In this document: positions 29,101 to 38,088 of the stretch, in pieces | Position numbering within the stretch: position 1 is the stretch's first letter | Layout: each line of letters starts with the position of its first letter | Source: Segetibacter aerophilus | Lineage (GTDB): Bacteria > Bacteroidota > Bacteroidia > Chitinophagales > Chitinophagaceae | Direction of reading: 5' to 3' | Assembly (NCBI RefSeq): GCF_007991655.1 | Contig: NZ_BJYT01000001.1 | Span: 310,001 to 374,000, forward strand | Length of the DNA: 64,000 nucleotides | Notes under the pieces: generated by a model | The model's input: only the letters and a program-made list of their open reading frames with translations | Told to the model about the DNA's origin: nothing | The model's database searches: none | Made by a program: the position numbers and the translations under genes

Positions 29101-29365
29101 AGTGCAAGGAAATCGGAATTCTACTTTCTGGTTGCATGACGTGACTTATGTTAGACTTAGAACGCTCGAGTTAGGGTACACGATACCACCTACTATTTTA
29201 CGTCGGGCTGGTGTTCAAGGCTTTCGTTTATATCTAAATGCATACAACTTAATCTCCTTTGATAACTTGAAACAGTTCGGTGTTGACCCGGAAATAAGTG
29301 ATGACAATGGTCTTCAGCATCCTCAATCTAAGGTTATCAATGTGGGTGTTCATATTTCCCTATAA
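26150..29365 (+). CDS. SusC/RagA-family TonB-linked outer-membrane transporter
   Basis: 1071 residues. An unusually long n-region precedes the signal helix ([17 protein letters not shown], about 26-42). It is followed by a carboxypeptidase-D regulatory-like domain ([20 protein letters not shown]) and the SusC plug signature ([51 protein letters not shown]), then a TonB-dependent barrel ending in [12 protein letters not shown]. It imports oligosaccharides together with the SusD lipoprotein encoded 22 bp downstream. The upstream mannanase genes suggest manno-oligosaccharides as the ligand, which is inference. The canonical TonB box was not clearly identified. Confidence 0.95.
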   Translation: [1071 protein letters not shown]

Positions 29366-29387
29366 CATTATTTTTAATATATTTTCA

Positions 29388-31292
29388 ATGAAAAGAAATA
29401 TTCTAATATTACTCATAGCCCTTCTTACAGGACTTGGGTCATGCAAAAAAGACAGTGAGTTTTTAAATATTACCCCTACGTCCATATTAAACAATGAACA
29501 AGCCTTTTCTGATCCTGCACAAGTAGTATCAATTCTCGCCAATCTATACACGCGACAGGCCGATTTTTCAAGCTTTAATTCGGGTTGGACTTCTTTTGCT
29601 GATTTTGGTGAAAGCTTTCCTTCCGATGCAGGTAGTTATGGTATTGTGCAAAGTAATCAATGGAATTATGACGCATGGAATTCATATAACTATGGATATA
29701 TCAGGGAACTTAATCTCTTTATCCAAAGGGATAGCGCGGCAAAGACTTTATCCGCACCGGACAAAGCAAGGTTTATGGCTGAAGGCCGGTTTCTTCGTGC
29801 TAACTATTACTTTGAGATGGCGAAAAGAATGGGGGGAGTGCCTTTAATCTTAGAACCATTGCTGTATGATTTCAGCGGAGACCCCACTTATCTTCAGAGA
29901 CCAAGAGCAAAAGAATCAGAGGTATACGATTTTGTGATAAGTGAAGCGGAAGCTATCAAAAATTTGCTGCCTGCAACTGCAAACGAAAAATCAAGGGCTA
30001 CCAGGGGAGCTGCACTGGCGATGGAAGCACGGGCAGCACTATATGCAGGTTCAATTGCAAAATACGGAGCAAATACTCCTTTAGTTTCTCTTCCGGGTGC
30101 GGAAGTTGGAATTCCATTTAGTAAAGGAAATGAGTATTATGTAATTGCTCTTCGCGCGGCGAAAGAGATTATAGATGGAAAAGATGGATATGCGTTGTAT
30201 CAGCGAAAAGCAGACCTCGCTGAAAATTTCGCGCAACTATTTTTGGACAAGGATAATACAAATACCGAATCTATCCTAATAGAGGATTACAAGGTAAAAA
30301 CGTCTAAAGTGCATGGTTTTACAACCAATAACCAGCCTTTTTCTTCAGGAGAAGAGTCTGCGAACGGAGATGCGGGACGTTTGAATCCTTCCCTAAACTT
30401 GGTAGAATCCTTTGAAAAGCTGGACAATACTTATGCTCCACTTCCCTATAGAGATGCATCAGGCAATCCTATCTATTACAATAATCCAATTGATATTTTT
30501 GCAGGACGGGACGCTCGTTTAGCCGGTACTGTTATGTTGCCTGGATCTTCTTTTAAAGGGCAGCCTTTAGACATCTGGGCCGGCTACAAATTGGCCGACG
30601 GTTCGGTTCTTACAAACCAGGATGCAAGCAAGCTCGTGCCTTTACCTGGTACTACCACACCTGTACAGGTATTAGGTAAAGATGGTCCGTATGATGGAAA
30701 TGAGAAAAGAACTCAAAGCGGTTTCTACCTTCGTAAATATCTTGATCCAACACCTGGTGCAGGATCCAGAGGTACAAATAGTGGAGTAGCGTTTATAAGA
30801 TACAGGTACGCAGAAGTTCTACTAAATGCTGCGGAAGCTGCTTTTGAATTAGGACAGACTGCTGATGCTGCTAAATATATGAATATGGTTAGAGCAAGGG
30901 CGGGACTTACCATTCCATTAACCGCTGCTGACGTTACTTTCAATAAAATTGTTCATGAGCGCAGAGTTGAACTTGCTTTTGAAGGACATTACTTGTTCGA
31001 TATGAAGCGTTGGAGACTTGCACATATTGTCTGGGACGGACAACAAATGACAGTTTCTGACCTCCTAAGTAATATAGGTGTAGCAACAAAAAGAAATACG
31101 CAACCGTATGGCTTTTGGCCTTACAAGTATTATAATCCAGGAAATCCAAATAATGGAAAATGGCTCTATGATATTGTTTTACCTAGTAAAGTAACAGGAA
31201 CACTTAGATTTCGTCTCGGTAATTATTATTCTCAAATCAGCGACGCCATTACCAGTGCAAATCCTAAGATTGTAAAGCAACCTAACCAATAA
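29388..31292 (+). CDS. SusD/RagB-family nutrient-binding lipoprotein
   Basis: 634 residues from ATG 29388. The frame is open back to 29298, but that would overlap SusC and bury the lipoprotein signal (LIALLTGLGSC). TPR-like alpha-helical SusD features include DKARFMAEGRFLRANYYFEMAKRMGGVPL near the N-terminus and YRYAEVLLNAAEAAFELG, VHERRVELAFEGHYLFDMKRWRL near the C-terminus. It is a surface-exposed glycan-binding cap of the SusC barrel. DUF3823 follows 25 bp downstream, forming a three-gene unit. Confidence 0.95.
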   Translation: MKRNILILLIALLTGLGSCKKDSEFLNITPTSILNNEQAFSDPAQVVSILANLYTRQADFSSFNSGWTSFADFGESFPSDAGSYGIVQSNQWNYDAWNSYNYGYIRELNLFIQRDSAAKTLSAPDKARFMAEGRFLRANYYFEMAKRMGGVPLILEPLLYDFSGDPTYLQRPRAKESEVYDFVISEAEAIKNLLPATANEKSRATRGAALAMEARAALYAGSIAKYGANTPLVSLPGAEVGIPFSKGNEYYVIALRAAKEIIDGKDGYALYQRKADLAENFAQLFLDKDNTNTESILIEDYKVKTSKVHGFTTNNQPFSSGEESANGDAGRLNPSLNLVESFEKLDNTYAPLPYRDASGNPIYYNNPIDIFAGRDARLAGTVMLPGSSFKGQPLDIWAGYKLADGSVLTNQDASKLVPLPGTTTPVQVLGKDGPYDGNEKRTQSGFYLRKYLDPTPGAGSRGTNSGVAFIRYRYAEVLLNAAEAAFELGQTADAAKYMNMVRARAGLTIPLTAADVTFNKIVHERRVELAFEGHYLFDMKRWRLAHIVWDGQQMTVSDLLSNIGVATKRNTQPYGFWPYKYYNPGNPNNGKWLYDIVLPSKVTGTLRFRLGNYYSQISDAITSANPKIVKQPNQ

Positions 31293-31317
31293 TTGTTTTA
31301 ATTGTAAAATATAGAAC

Positions 31318-32025
31318 ATGAAAATTTATTATACAGTAGCCATTGCCTTTATCGCAATGACAGCTTTATCTTGTAAAAAAGATAACTATACCCCACCTTC
31401 TCGGGCACTAACAGGAAAGCTGGTTTACAAAGGAGAGCCATTACAGTTACAGTACAACCAGGTTGGTTACGAGTTGTACCAATACGGTTTCGGGCTAGTA
31501 GGAGCAATAGGTCAGTTTTTCACACAGGAGGGAAATTTTTCTTCTGTGCTATTTCCTGGCGATTATAAACTTACTGTTACCAATGGTTCTGTCCCATTTA
31601 TTTGGAATAAAACTGCTGCAGGCAAACCAGACTCTATAGGAATAAGTCTGAACGAGAACAAGAATCTTAATATTGAGGTTACACCCTACTATATGATTAG
31701 GACGCCTCAATTATCAGCAAGCGGTGGTAAAGTAAAGGCAACTTTTAAAGTCGAGAAGGTTGTGACAGATATTGCCTCAGCCAAAGACATTGACAAAGTG
31801 GTACTCCTGATAAATAAAACAGCGTTTGTTTCTGATGACGGAAATGAGAGAATTGCATCAACGAATTTAGCCGGCACTGCTATCACCGATCCAAATAACA
31901 TTAGTATGGAGGTTCCTATCCCTACAATCGTTCCGGCGCAGAATTATGTGTTTGCACGTGTTGGATTAAGAATCAAAAATTTGAATAGTTATATTTTCTC
32001 CCCGGTGCAGAAGATTACTTTTTAG
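31318..32025 (+). CDS. DUF3823 surface lipoprotein
   Basis: 235 residues with a lipoprotein signal (FIAMTALSC, Cys19). The RALTGKLVYKGEPLQLQ start and GNFSSVLFPGDYKLTV block are those of DUF3823, a family of beta-sandwich lipoproteins encoded right after susD in many Bacteroidota loci and presumed to bind glycan at the cell surface. It is the last gene of the SusC-SusD unit, with a terminator 71 bp downstream. Confidence 0.85.
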   Translation: MKIYYTVAIAFIAMTALSCKKDNYTPPSRALTGKLVYKGEPLQLQYNQVGYELYQYGFGLVGAIGQFFTQEGNFSSVLFPGDYKLTVTNGSVPFIWNKTAAGKPDSIGISLNENKNLNIEVTPYYMIRTPQLSASGGKVKATFKVEKVVTDIASAKDIDKVVLLINKTAFVSDDGNERIASTNLAGTAITDPNNISMEVPIPTIVPAQNYVFARVGLRIKNLNSYIFSPVQKITF

Positions 32026-32095
32026 ACGAACATGCGAATTAGAAAACCAGGAAGCGTATTACTTTAAAAATCTTATTGATCATTTTTTATAAGTT

Positions 32096-32135
32096 AAAAA
32101 GGCCATTTTCAATGTTTGATAAAATGGCCTTTTTT
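32096..32135 (+). terminator. Rho-independent terminator closing the SusC/D unit
   Basis: AAAAAGGCCATTTT - 11-nt loop - AAAATGGCCTTTTTT, about 13-14 bp of stem with a T tail. Confidence 0.92.
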
Positions 32136-32273
32136 AAATTATTGTCTTTCTAACTTATTTAGAAAAGGACTTCCTGACTACATCTTTACTTGGCGAGAAG
32201 ATGTACGGCCTTCTCCATCTTACGAAAAGATCCTGTCCTTGCTTCACATTAATTGAGTATAATATTCATTCTT

Positions 32274-33041
32274 ATGCATAGTATTCCTTTAGTATTCAAA
32301 TTTCCGGCTAAAAGATTTTTACCTTTTCTCCTGATCATCTTTAGCCTGGTGCTATTTCAATGTAAAGTAAACTCTGCCGCAAGCGGAAATAGTAAGGCGA
32401 AAAGTATTAAAGTCCTTATTGTAGGCGGCGGCAGCTCACACGACTTCAATCGATGGTATAAGCAAGCAGATGCTGCGACACTTGAAAGAGATGGATTTGC
32501 TACGGTAACATACACTTCTAACACAGACTCTATTCTCAATTTCTTGCCTAATGCGGACGTACTGTATCTAAGCAACAACCAGCCAATAGCCAATCCTGCT
32601 GTTAGGCGAGCCATCTTCAATCATGTTAATGCTGGAAAAGGATTGGTTCTTGCACATGCCGCTCTGTGGTATAATTGGAAAGACTGGCCCGAGTATAATC
32701 TACAGCTGGTAAGCGGAGGATCGAGGGGGCACAATAAATACGGACCCTTCGATGTAACGGTCATCAATCAAAATCATCCTGTTACTAAAGGGATTTCAGG
32801 CAAGTTTAATTTAAAGGATGAGCTATATTATTATATACCTGACGCTGCCGGTCCTGGCATCGACGTATTGGCAAATGCAAGCAGTGAAGGGTCGGATAAG
32901 ATTTATCCTTCTGTTTTTGTAATAAAAAATCCGAAAGCACGGATTGTAGGTATAGCATTGGGACATGATGCAGAGTCACATGATATTGCTCCTTATCAAA
33001 CCATTTTAAAGAATGCAATTAAATGGGTAGCTCGAAAATAA
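32274..33041 (+). CDS. ThuA-domain lipoprotein
   Basis: A ThuA (class I glutamine amidotransferase-like) domain follows a lipoprotein signal (LLIIFSLVLFQC). Motifs: VLIVGGGSSHDFNRWY, ADVLYLSNNQP, GKGLVLAHAALWYNW, GGSRGHNKYGPFDV, NHPVTKGISGKFNLKDELYYY and IVGIALGHDAESH. The ThuA family was first linked to trehalose/3-keto-trehalose use and is common in Bacteroidota and Planctomycetes sugar loci; its activity is not firmly defined. The frame opens at 32253, but the second Met at 32274 gives a shorter basic n-region. It is followed by a Gfo/Idh/MocA gene 51 bp downstream, which supports a role in oxidised-sugar metabolism. Confidence 0.85.
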   Translation: MHSIPLVFKFPAKRFLPFLLIIFSLVLFQCKVNSAASGNSKAKSIKVLIVGGGSSHDFNRWYKQADAATLERDGFATVTYTSNTDSILNFLPNADVLYLSNNQPIANPAVRRAIFNHVNAGKGLVLAHAALWYNWKDWPEYNLQLVSGGSRGHNKYGPFDVTVINQNHPVTKGISGKFNLKDELYYYIPDAAGPGIDVLANASSEGSDKIYPSVFVIKNPKARIVGIALGHDAESHDIAPYQTILKNAIKWVARK

Positions 33042-33092
33042 TTTTTCTTGTCCCCAAATACAGCTTAACGATTGCTATTAAAAAGTAAAACA

Positions 33093-34208
33093 ATGAATGA
33101 AAAAATAACAGTGGTCATTGTAGGAATGGGCTTTGGCAAAGAGTTTATTCCCATTTACCAAAACCATCCTAACATCAAGGCGGTCGGTATCTGTACCCGC
33201 AATCAAAATACACTTGATGAGTTGGCCGCGAAATTTAATCTTGACAAAAATCTTTGTTTTCAAAATTTTGAAGACGTTCCTCTAAGAGCTGATGTAGATG
33301 CAATACATGTCGTTACACCTGTTCCTGATCACGCAAGAATGGTGCTTGCCTCTTTAAATGCAAACAAACACACGGCCTGCACCATACCGATGGCAACATC
33401 GGTGGAAGATTGCAAAGCTATTGTTGAAGCAAAAAGAAAAGCCAGGAAGGTGTATATGATGATGGAAACAGCTTTGTATACACGCGAATTTTTATATGGA
33501 TTGCATCTTGCAGAAACGGGTCAACTCGGAAGAATACAATTTGTAAGAGGATCTCACATACAGGATATGAGTATGGAAGGTTGGGGCGAATACTGGAAAG
33601 GCTTTCCTCCAATGTGGAATGGAACTCATGCAATTTCACCTCTTTTAAGAATCAATAACACAAAGGCTGAAACTGTTGTTTGCCATGGATCAGGAAGGTT
33701 AAGCGACGATTTGGCAAGCAGGTATGGATCACCTTTCGCTGTAGAGACAGCAACATTTACTCTAAAGAACTCTGATGTGGTTGCTGAAGCGACGAGATCC
33801 CTCTTTGACGTCGTAAGGCAGTACAGGGAGAGTTATGATGTATACGGTACAAAAATGTCTTTTGAATGGGAGCAGTTGCAGGATGAAAGTCATGTGATTT
33901 TTGACGGCGGTGAAAACGCAAGAAGAATTGATGTTCCAGATACTGACGCGCTATTAATTCCTGAAATAGCACATTTTACCAAAAGAGAAAAAATAGACGA
34001 TCCGAACCACGTTTCGTTTTTGCAAGGAGCAGGGCACGGCGGATCGCATCCGCATTTAGTACAAGAGTTTTTAGCAGCAATTGTTGAAAATCGTAACTCG
34101 GCTGTTGACGCCGATGTTGCGGCTAATTACACTTGTGCCGGTATCTGCGCGCACGAATCAGCAATGAACAATGGTAAAAGGATTAATATTCCTGATTTTG
34201 AATTATAG
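33093..34208 (+). CDS. Gfo/Idh/MocA-family oxidoreductase-like protein with altered EKP motif
   Basis: 371 residues from ATG 33093, chosen over 33072 because it starts directly at the Rossmann strand. The dinucleotide-binding segment is VVIVGMGFGKEFIPIY, then DAIHVVTPVPDHARMV. In the family the next motif normally contains Glu-Lys-Pro, whose Lys is catalytic. Here the aligned segment reads ACTIPMATSVEDC, so Glu-Lys is replaced by Thr-Ile. The C-terminal domain has GSHIQDMSMEGWG and GTHAISPLL in place of the usual metal-free active-site His motif. NAD(P) binding is likely, but a classical sugar dehydrogenase mechanism is doubtful. No export signal is visible, so it is presumably cytoplasmic. 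Confidence 0.82.
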   Translation: MNEKITVVIVGMGFGKEFIPIYQNHPNIKAVGICTRNQNTLDELAAKFNLDKNLCFQNFEDVPLRADVDAIHVVTPVPDHARMVLASLNANKHTACTIPMATSVEDCKAIVEAKRKARKVYMMMETALYTREFLYGLHLAETGQLGRIQFVRGSHIQDMSMEGWGEYWKGFPPMWNGTHAISPLLRINNTKAETVVCHGSGRLSDDLASRYGSPFAVETATFTLKNSDVVAEATRSLFDVVRQYRESYDVYGTKMSFEWEQLQDESHVIFDGGENARRIDVPDTDALLIPEIAHFTKREKIDDPNHVSFLQGAGHGGSHPHLVQEFLAAIVENRNSAVDADVAANYTCAGICAHESAMNNGKRINIPDFEL

Positions 34209-34404
34209 GGTCTATTTTCTTTAAAGCTCGTATCGATATAGAGGTACACAGGAATATCTTCTTCCAAAACTAGTACGAATCTTCAACCTGGTGTAACTAC
34301 TTTCAACCCGATTCTCTATTTGCTTACTTTATCTAATAGTAGAAAAGTAAAGGGAAATAAGACGGGTTGCAAGAGTAGTCACATCCAATTTAATATTTAA
34401 TAAA

Positions 34405-37400
34405 ATGAGGAAAGCTACTGTGATATTGGTTGCCACCTTCTGGCTATTGAGCGGATGCTCAAATAAAGTGCGGCTTGGTAAAACCAATGCCAATTCCAAT
34501 ACAACCAACAACGATAACGCTGCAGCGAGTGTCGGTTCTTTAACTGCAAGTTCAACGAAAAAGGTCGCGAATACAAACCTTAAAAATCCAAGAAGGGGCG
34601 AAGTGCTGTTTTTAGGGAATCTTGAAAAACACCATGATGCAGGAAAATATGCTCCGTGGCTTGCTATCTCTTTATTTAAGATTGGTATCAACGTCACGTA
34701 TACAACCGAAATGAATGATTTGAATACCGAAAACCTGAATAAGTATGACGGTCTGATCATTTATTCAAATCATGATAGTATATCTCCTGCACAGGAAGCC
34801 GCTTTAAAAAGTTTTGTCGAAGGAGGAAAGGGGCTTGTACCCATCCATTGCGCAGCGGGTTGTTTTAGAAATTCGGAGTGGTATATTAAAGCGGTAGGTG
34901 CCCAATACCAGTCAGAGACTACGGGCAATTTTACGGCAAATATTGTAAATGCCAATAACCCTGTTATGCAGGGTTTGTCTGAGTTTGATACCTGGGATGA
35001 GAAGTATATCCACCAAAAAATTAATAGCGACAAGACAGTACTGATGGAACGCGTGGATGGCGCTACAAGAGAGCCATGGACATGGATTCGCAAGCAAGGA
35101 AAAGGCCGTGTTTTTTATACTGCGTACGGTCACAATGATAGCACATGGACCAAGGCAGGCTTTATGAAATTGGTTAACAACGGAGTGCTATGGGCAATCG
35201 GAGATGATGTGAAGGACCAGATAGCAAGACTAAATCGGCCGAACGTAAGTATTTACAGCCCTGAGATTGAGGGCGATTTTACAAAACGTCATATTGTTCC
35301 CAAAATGCAGGAGGCCCTGAGCCCCGAAAATTCAATGAAGCTCACACAGGTGCCGGTTGATTTTGAGGTGAAGCTGTTTGCAAGTGAGCCTGATATAACC
35401 AATCCTATCGCGATGTCGTGGGACGAAAAAGGTCGTTTGTGGATCGTTGAGTCGGTAGATTACCCCAACACGTTTCTAGAAACTGACGGTGCTGCCAACG
35501 ACCGTATTAAAATTTGCGAGGATACTGATGGTGATGGTAAGGCTGATAAATTCACTGTTTTTGCAGATAAGCTAAATATACCTACAAGTATGGTCTTTGC
35601 AAATGGTGGTGTGATCGTTTCAATGGCTCCATACTTCGTTTTTCTGAAAGATACCAACGGCGACGATAAAGCAGATATTCGTGAAAATGTCATGACCGGA
35701 TGGGATAAAGGAGATACACACTTCGGTCCATCTAACCTTCAATATGGGTTTGATAATAAAATTTGGGGAGTAGTAGGGTCAGGCTTTAATGGAACTACTA
35801 AAGATGGCAAGACCTTGAATTTTAGAACGGGAGTATATCATGTAAAACCTGATGGAACAGACTTCGAATTTCTTGCAAACACAAGTAACAACACCTGGGG
35901 TTTAGGTTTTTCTGAAGATAACAATGTCTTTATATCTACCGCGAATAATACACATAGTGCCTACTATTCAATGTCTGGAAAGTATATGCAACGTGCACTG
36001 CCAAACGCCTCGTCTGATGCGGCTAATACGACACCGTCTATTTTGCCGGTGCAAAAAATCGATGGTCATTATGATGCGCATACTATGACACCAAATATCC
36101 GCCAGGTTGATGTTGTCGGCGGGTTTACTTCTGCAGCAGGCCATCATTTGTATACTGCCAGAAGTTTCCCAAAAGAGTATTGGAACCGGATGGCTTTTGT
36201 TTGTGAGCCTACCGTAAGACTTCTTCATAATGCTTTGATAGAACCAAAAGGTGCAGGTTTTGTCGAAAAAGATAAATGGAATTTAATGGCCAGCTCCGAC
36301 GAATGGTTTGGCCCCGTACAGGCAGAGGTAGGACCTGACGGAGCCGTGTGGGTCGCAGACTGGTACAACTTCATCATTCAACACAATGTATTTGTAGAAA
36401 GGCAGGCGCCATCTGAAATGGTGTTGCCGTTTAAAGAGCAGCCTCGAGGCCAGGGAAATGCCTTTATCAGTCCATTAAGGGATATTAGCTATGGACGTAT
36501 TTACCGGGTTATTTACAAAAATGCTAAGCCTGTCACTGCTTTAAAATTATCAAAAGATGATTTGCCTAACCTGTTAGCAGCGCTTCAGAACGAGAATATG
36601 TTTTGGCGAATGACTGCTCAGCGTCTTATCGTCGAATCGAAAAATATGCAGGCGCTGCCTTTTTTGTATAACATTATAAATAATCAAAAAGTCGATGAGG
36701 TTGGTTTAAACAGCCCTACTGTTCATGCTTTGTGGACGCTCCACGGACTTGGAGTATTAGACGGTTCAAATGCAGAGGCTTTACAAGTTGTTGTAAAGGC
36801 TTTATCTCATCCCGCAGCCGGGGTTAGAAAAGCAGCGGTAGAGGTTTTGCCAAAAACTCAACAATCTATCGAAATCATTCAAAGTAGTAACTTAATAAAT
36901 GATCCTAATTTAAATACGCGGCTTGCAGCTATTAAAGCAATCATTACTATGCCCGCTTCCTCTAAGCTGGGTGAGTTAATATTTGCAGCATCTCTTAGAC
37001 CAGAAAATGGAGACGATGAGTGGATCGCTAAAGCTTTACTTGCAGCAGCGATCACACATGAAGATGGATTTCGTGCCGCCGCTTTAAAAGCTCCGCCGGC
37101 TTCTCCGGAGCTAGGACAATCAAGTTTTACGGACAGGATCAGCAAGGCATTAAGCAACGAAATTTATACGCTCCCTCGAAGAGGAGCAATGCAATACTCG
37201 CCTGATGTAGCCGGAAAAGAGATCATCATAAAAGGCACCGTTTCAAAGCAGGAACAACGTGAATTACAGGGAGTGATTTTAGCCCAGGGAGGGAAAACTG
37301 CAGGTTATGGAATTTATATTCAGAATGGCAAATTAACGATGGTAGTAAAGCAAGATGGACAAAACTTCACCGCAACATCAGAGACAGCTGTACCTGATAA

Positions 37401-38088
37401 ATTTGATTTTCTCGCAACCCTTTCTGGCAATGGCGAGATTGGTCTTAGTATTGACGGGAACGAAGTTGCGCACGCGAAAGCACCTTCGCTATTTAAGCAA
37501 AACTTGCTACAAAACGTTCGTACTTCCCAGGACTTTAATACGGAGGATAAGATGGGTGTGTATGAAGGCACCTACGGTTTAACAGGCAACCTGCAGACCG
37601 CCACAATAGAATTGAAGAGGCCTTCTAAAACCAACCTCAACTCTTCTACGCCGAGCGCTAAAAATTCAACTACTCCTACGGGAAAGGTAACTACTACGAA
37701 AACGTTGCCTTCAATAGAGATCAATTTAAAAGTTGTTCCAAACGTAATGAAGTATAGCAAAACACTTCTAACGGTTAAGGCAGGGCAAAAGGTTACCATC
37801 AATCTTGAAAACCCTGATGTAATGCAGCATAACATGGTGATCATAAAACCAGGAACCACGCAAAAAGTAGGCGCGGCGGCAGATGCACTTGCAGCAGATC
37901 CTAAAGGTGCAGACAAACAATACGTGCCCCGAATTCCTGAGGTGTTACAATTTATAAAACTCCTTGGACCAGGGGAAGATGGAACCATGCAATTTGTTGC
38001 TCCGACAACTCCCGGTGATTATCCGTTTATCTGTACTTTTCCCGGACATTGGAGAATTATGAATGGAATTTTACGGGTAACGAAATAA
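34405..38088 (+). CDS. Large lipoprotein: ThuA + PVC-type beta-propeller + HEAT + LamG-like + cupredoxin
   Basis: 1227 residues. A lipoprotein signal (TFWLLSGC, Cys18) and Asn/Thr-rich spacer lead to a ThuA domain (about 65-280: EVLFLGNLEKHHDAGKY, GLVPIHCAAGCF, GRVFYTAYGHND). A membrane-bound-dehydrogenase-type beta-propeller follows (about 305-715: AMSWDEKGRLWIVESVDYPN, EDTDGDGKADKFTVFADKLN, VGPDGAVWVADWYNF), then HEAT-like repeats (about 720-880), a concanavalin-like module (about 910-1065) and a C-terminal cupredoxin (about 1095-1227). The cupredoxin has the type-1 copper ligands His (QHNMVI) and Cys-x4-His-x4-Met in ICTFPGHWRIM. There is no CxxCH haem motif, which many relatives carry. 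It probably oxidises a sugar or alcohol and passes electrons to copper, which is inference. Confidence 0.85.
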   Translation: MRKATVILVATFWLLSGCSNKVRLGKTNANSNTTNNDNAAASVGSLTASSTKKVANTNLKNPRRGEVLFLGNLEKHHDAGKYAPWLAISLFKIGINVTYTTEMNDLNTENLNKYDGLIIYSNHDSISPAQEAALKSFVEGGKGLVPIHCAAGCFRNSEWYIKAVGAQYQSETTGNFTANIVNANNPVMQGLSEFDTWDEKYIHQKINSDKTVLMERVDGATREPWTWIRKQGKGRVFYTAYGHNDSTWTKAGFMKLVNNGVLWAIGDDVKDQIARLNRPNVSIYSPEIEGDFTKRHIVPKMQEALSPENSMKLTQVPVDFEVKLFASEPDITNPIAMSWDEKGRLWIVESVDYPNTFLETDGAANDRIKICEDTDGDGKADKFTVFADKLNIPTSMVFANGGVIVSMAPYFVFLKDTNGDDKADIRENVMTGWDKGDTHFGPSNLQYGFDNKIWGVVGSGFNGTTKDGKTLNFRTGVYHVKPDGTDFEFLANTSNNTWGLGFSEDNNVFISTANNTHSAYYSMSGKYMQRALPNASSDAANTTPSILPVQKIDGHYDAHTMTPNIRQVDVVGGFTSAAGHHLYTARSFPKEYWNRMAFVCEPTVRLLHNALIEPKGAGFVEKDKWNLMASSDEWFGPVQAEVGPDGAVWVADWYNFIIQHNVFVERQAPSEMVLPFKEQPRGQGNAFISPLRDISYGRIYRVIYKNAKPVTALKLSKDDLPNLLAALQNENMFWRMTAQRLIVESKNMQALPFLYNIINNQKVDEVGLNSPTVHALWTLHGLGVLDGSNAEALQVVVKALSHPAAGVRKAAVEVLPKTQQSIEIIQSSNLINDPNLNTRLAAIKAIITMPASSKLGELIFAASLRPENGDDEWIAKALLAAAITHEDGFRAAALKAPPASPELGQSSFTDRISKALSNEIYTLPRRGAMQYSPDVAGKEIIIKGTVSKQEQRELQGVILAQGGKTAGYGIYIQNGKLTMVVKQDGQNFTATSETAVPDKFDFLATLSGNGEIGLSIDGNEVAHAKAPSLFKQNLLQNVRTSQDFNTEDKMGVYEGTYGLTGNLQTATIELKRPSKTNLNSSTPSAKNSTTPTGKVTTTKTLPSIEINLKVVPNVMKYSKTLLTVKAGQKVTINLENPDVMQHNMVIIKPGTTQKVGAAADALAADPKGADKQYVPRIPEVLQFIKLLGPGEDGTMQFVAPTTPGDYPFICTFPGHWRIMNGILRVTK

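Noticed and set aside
29298-29387. Upstream start of SusD
   Set aside because: It overlaps SusC and destroys the lipoprotein signal. The Met at 29388 fits the family.
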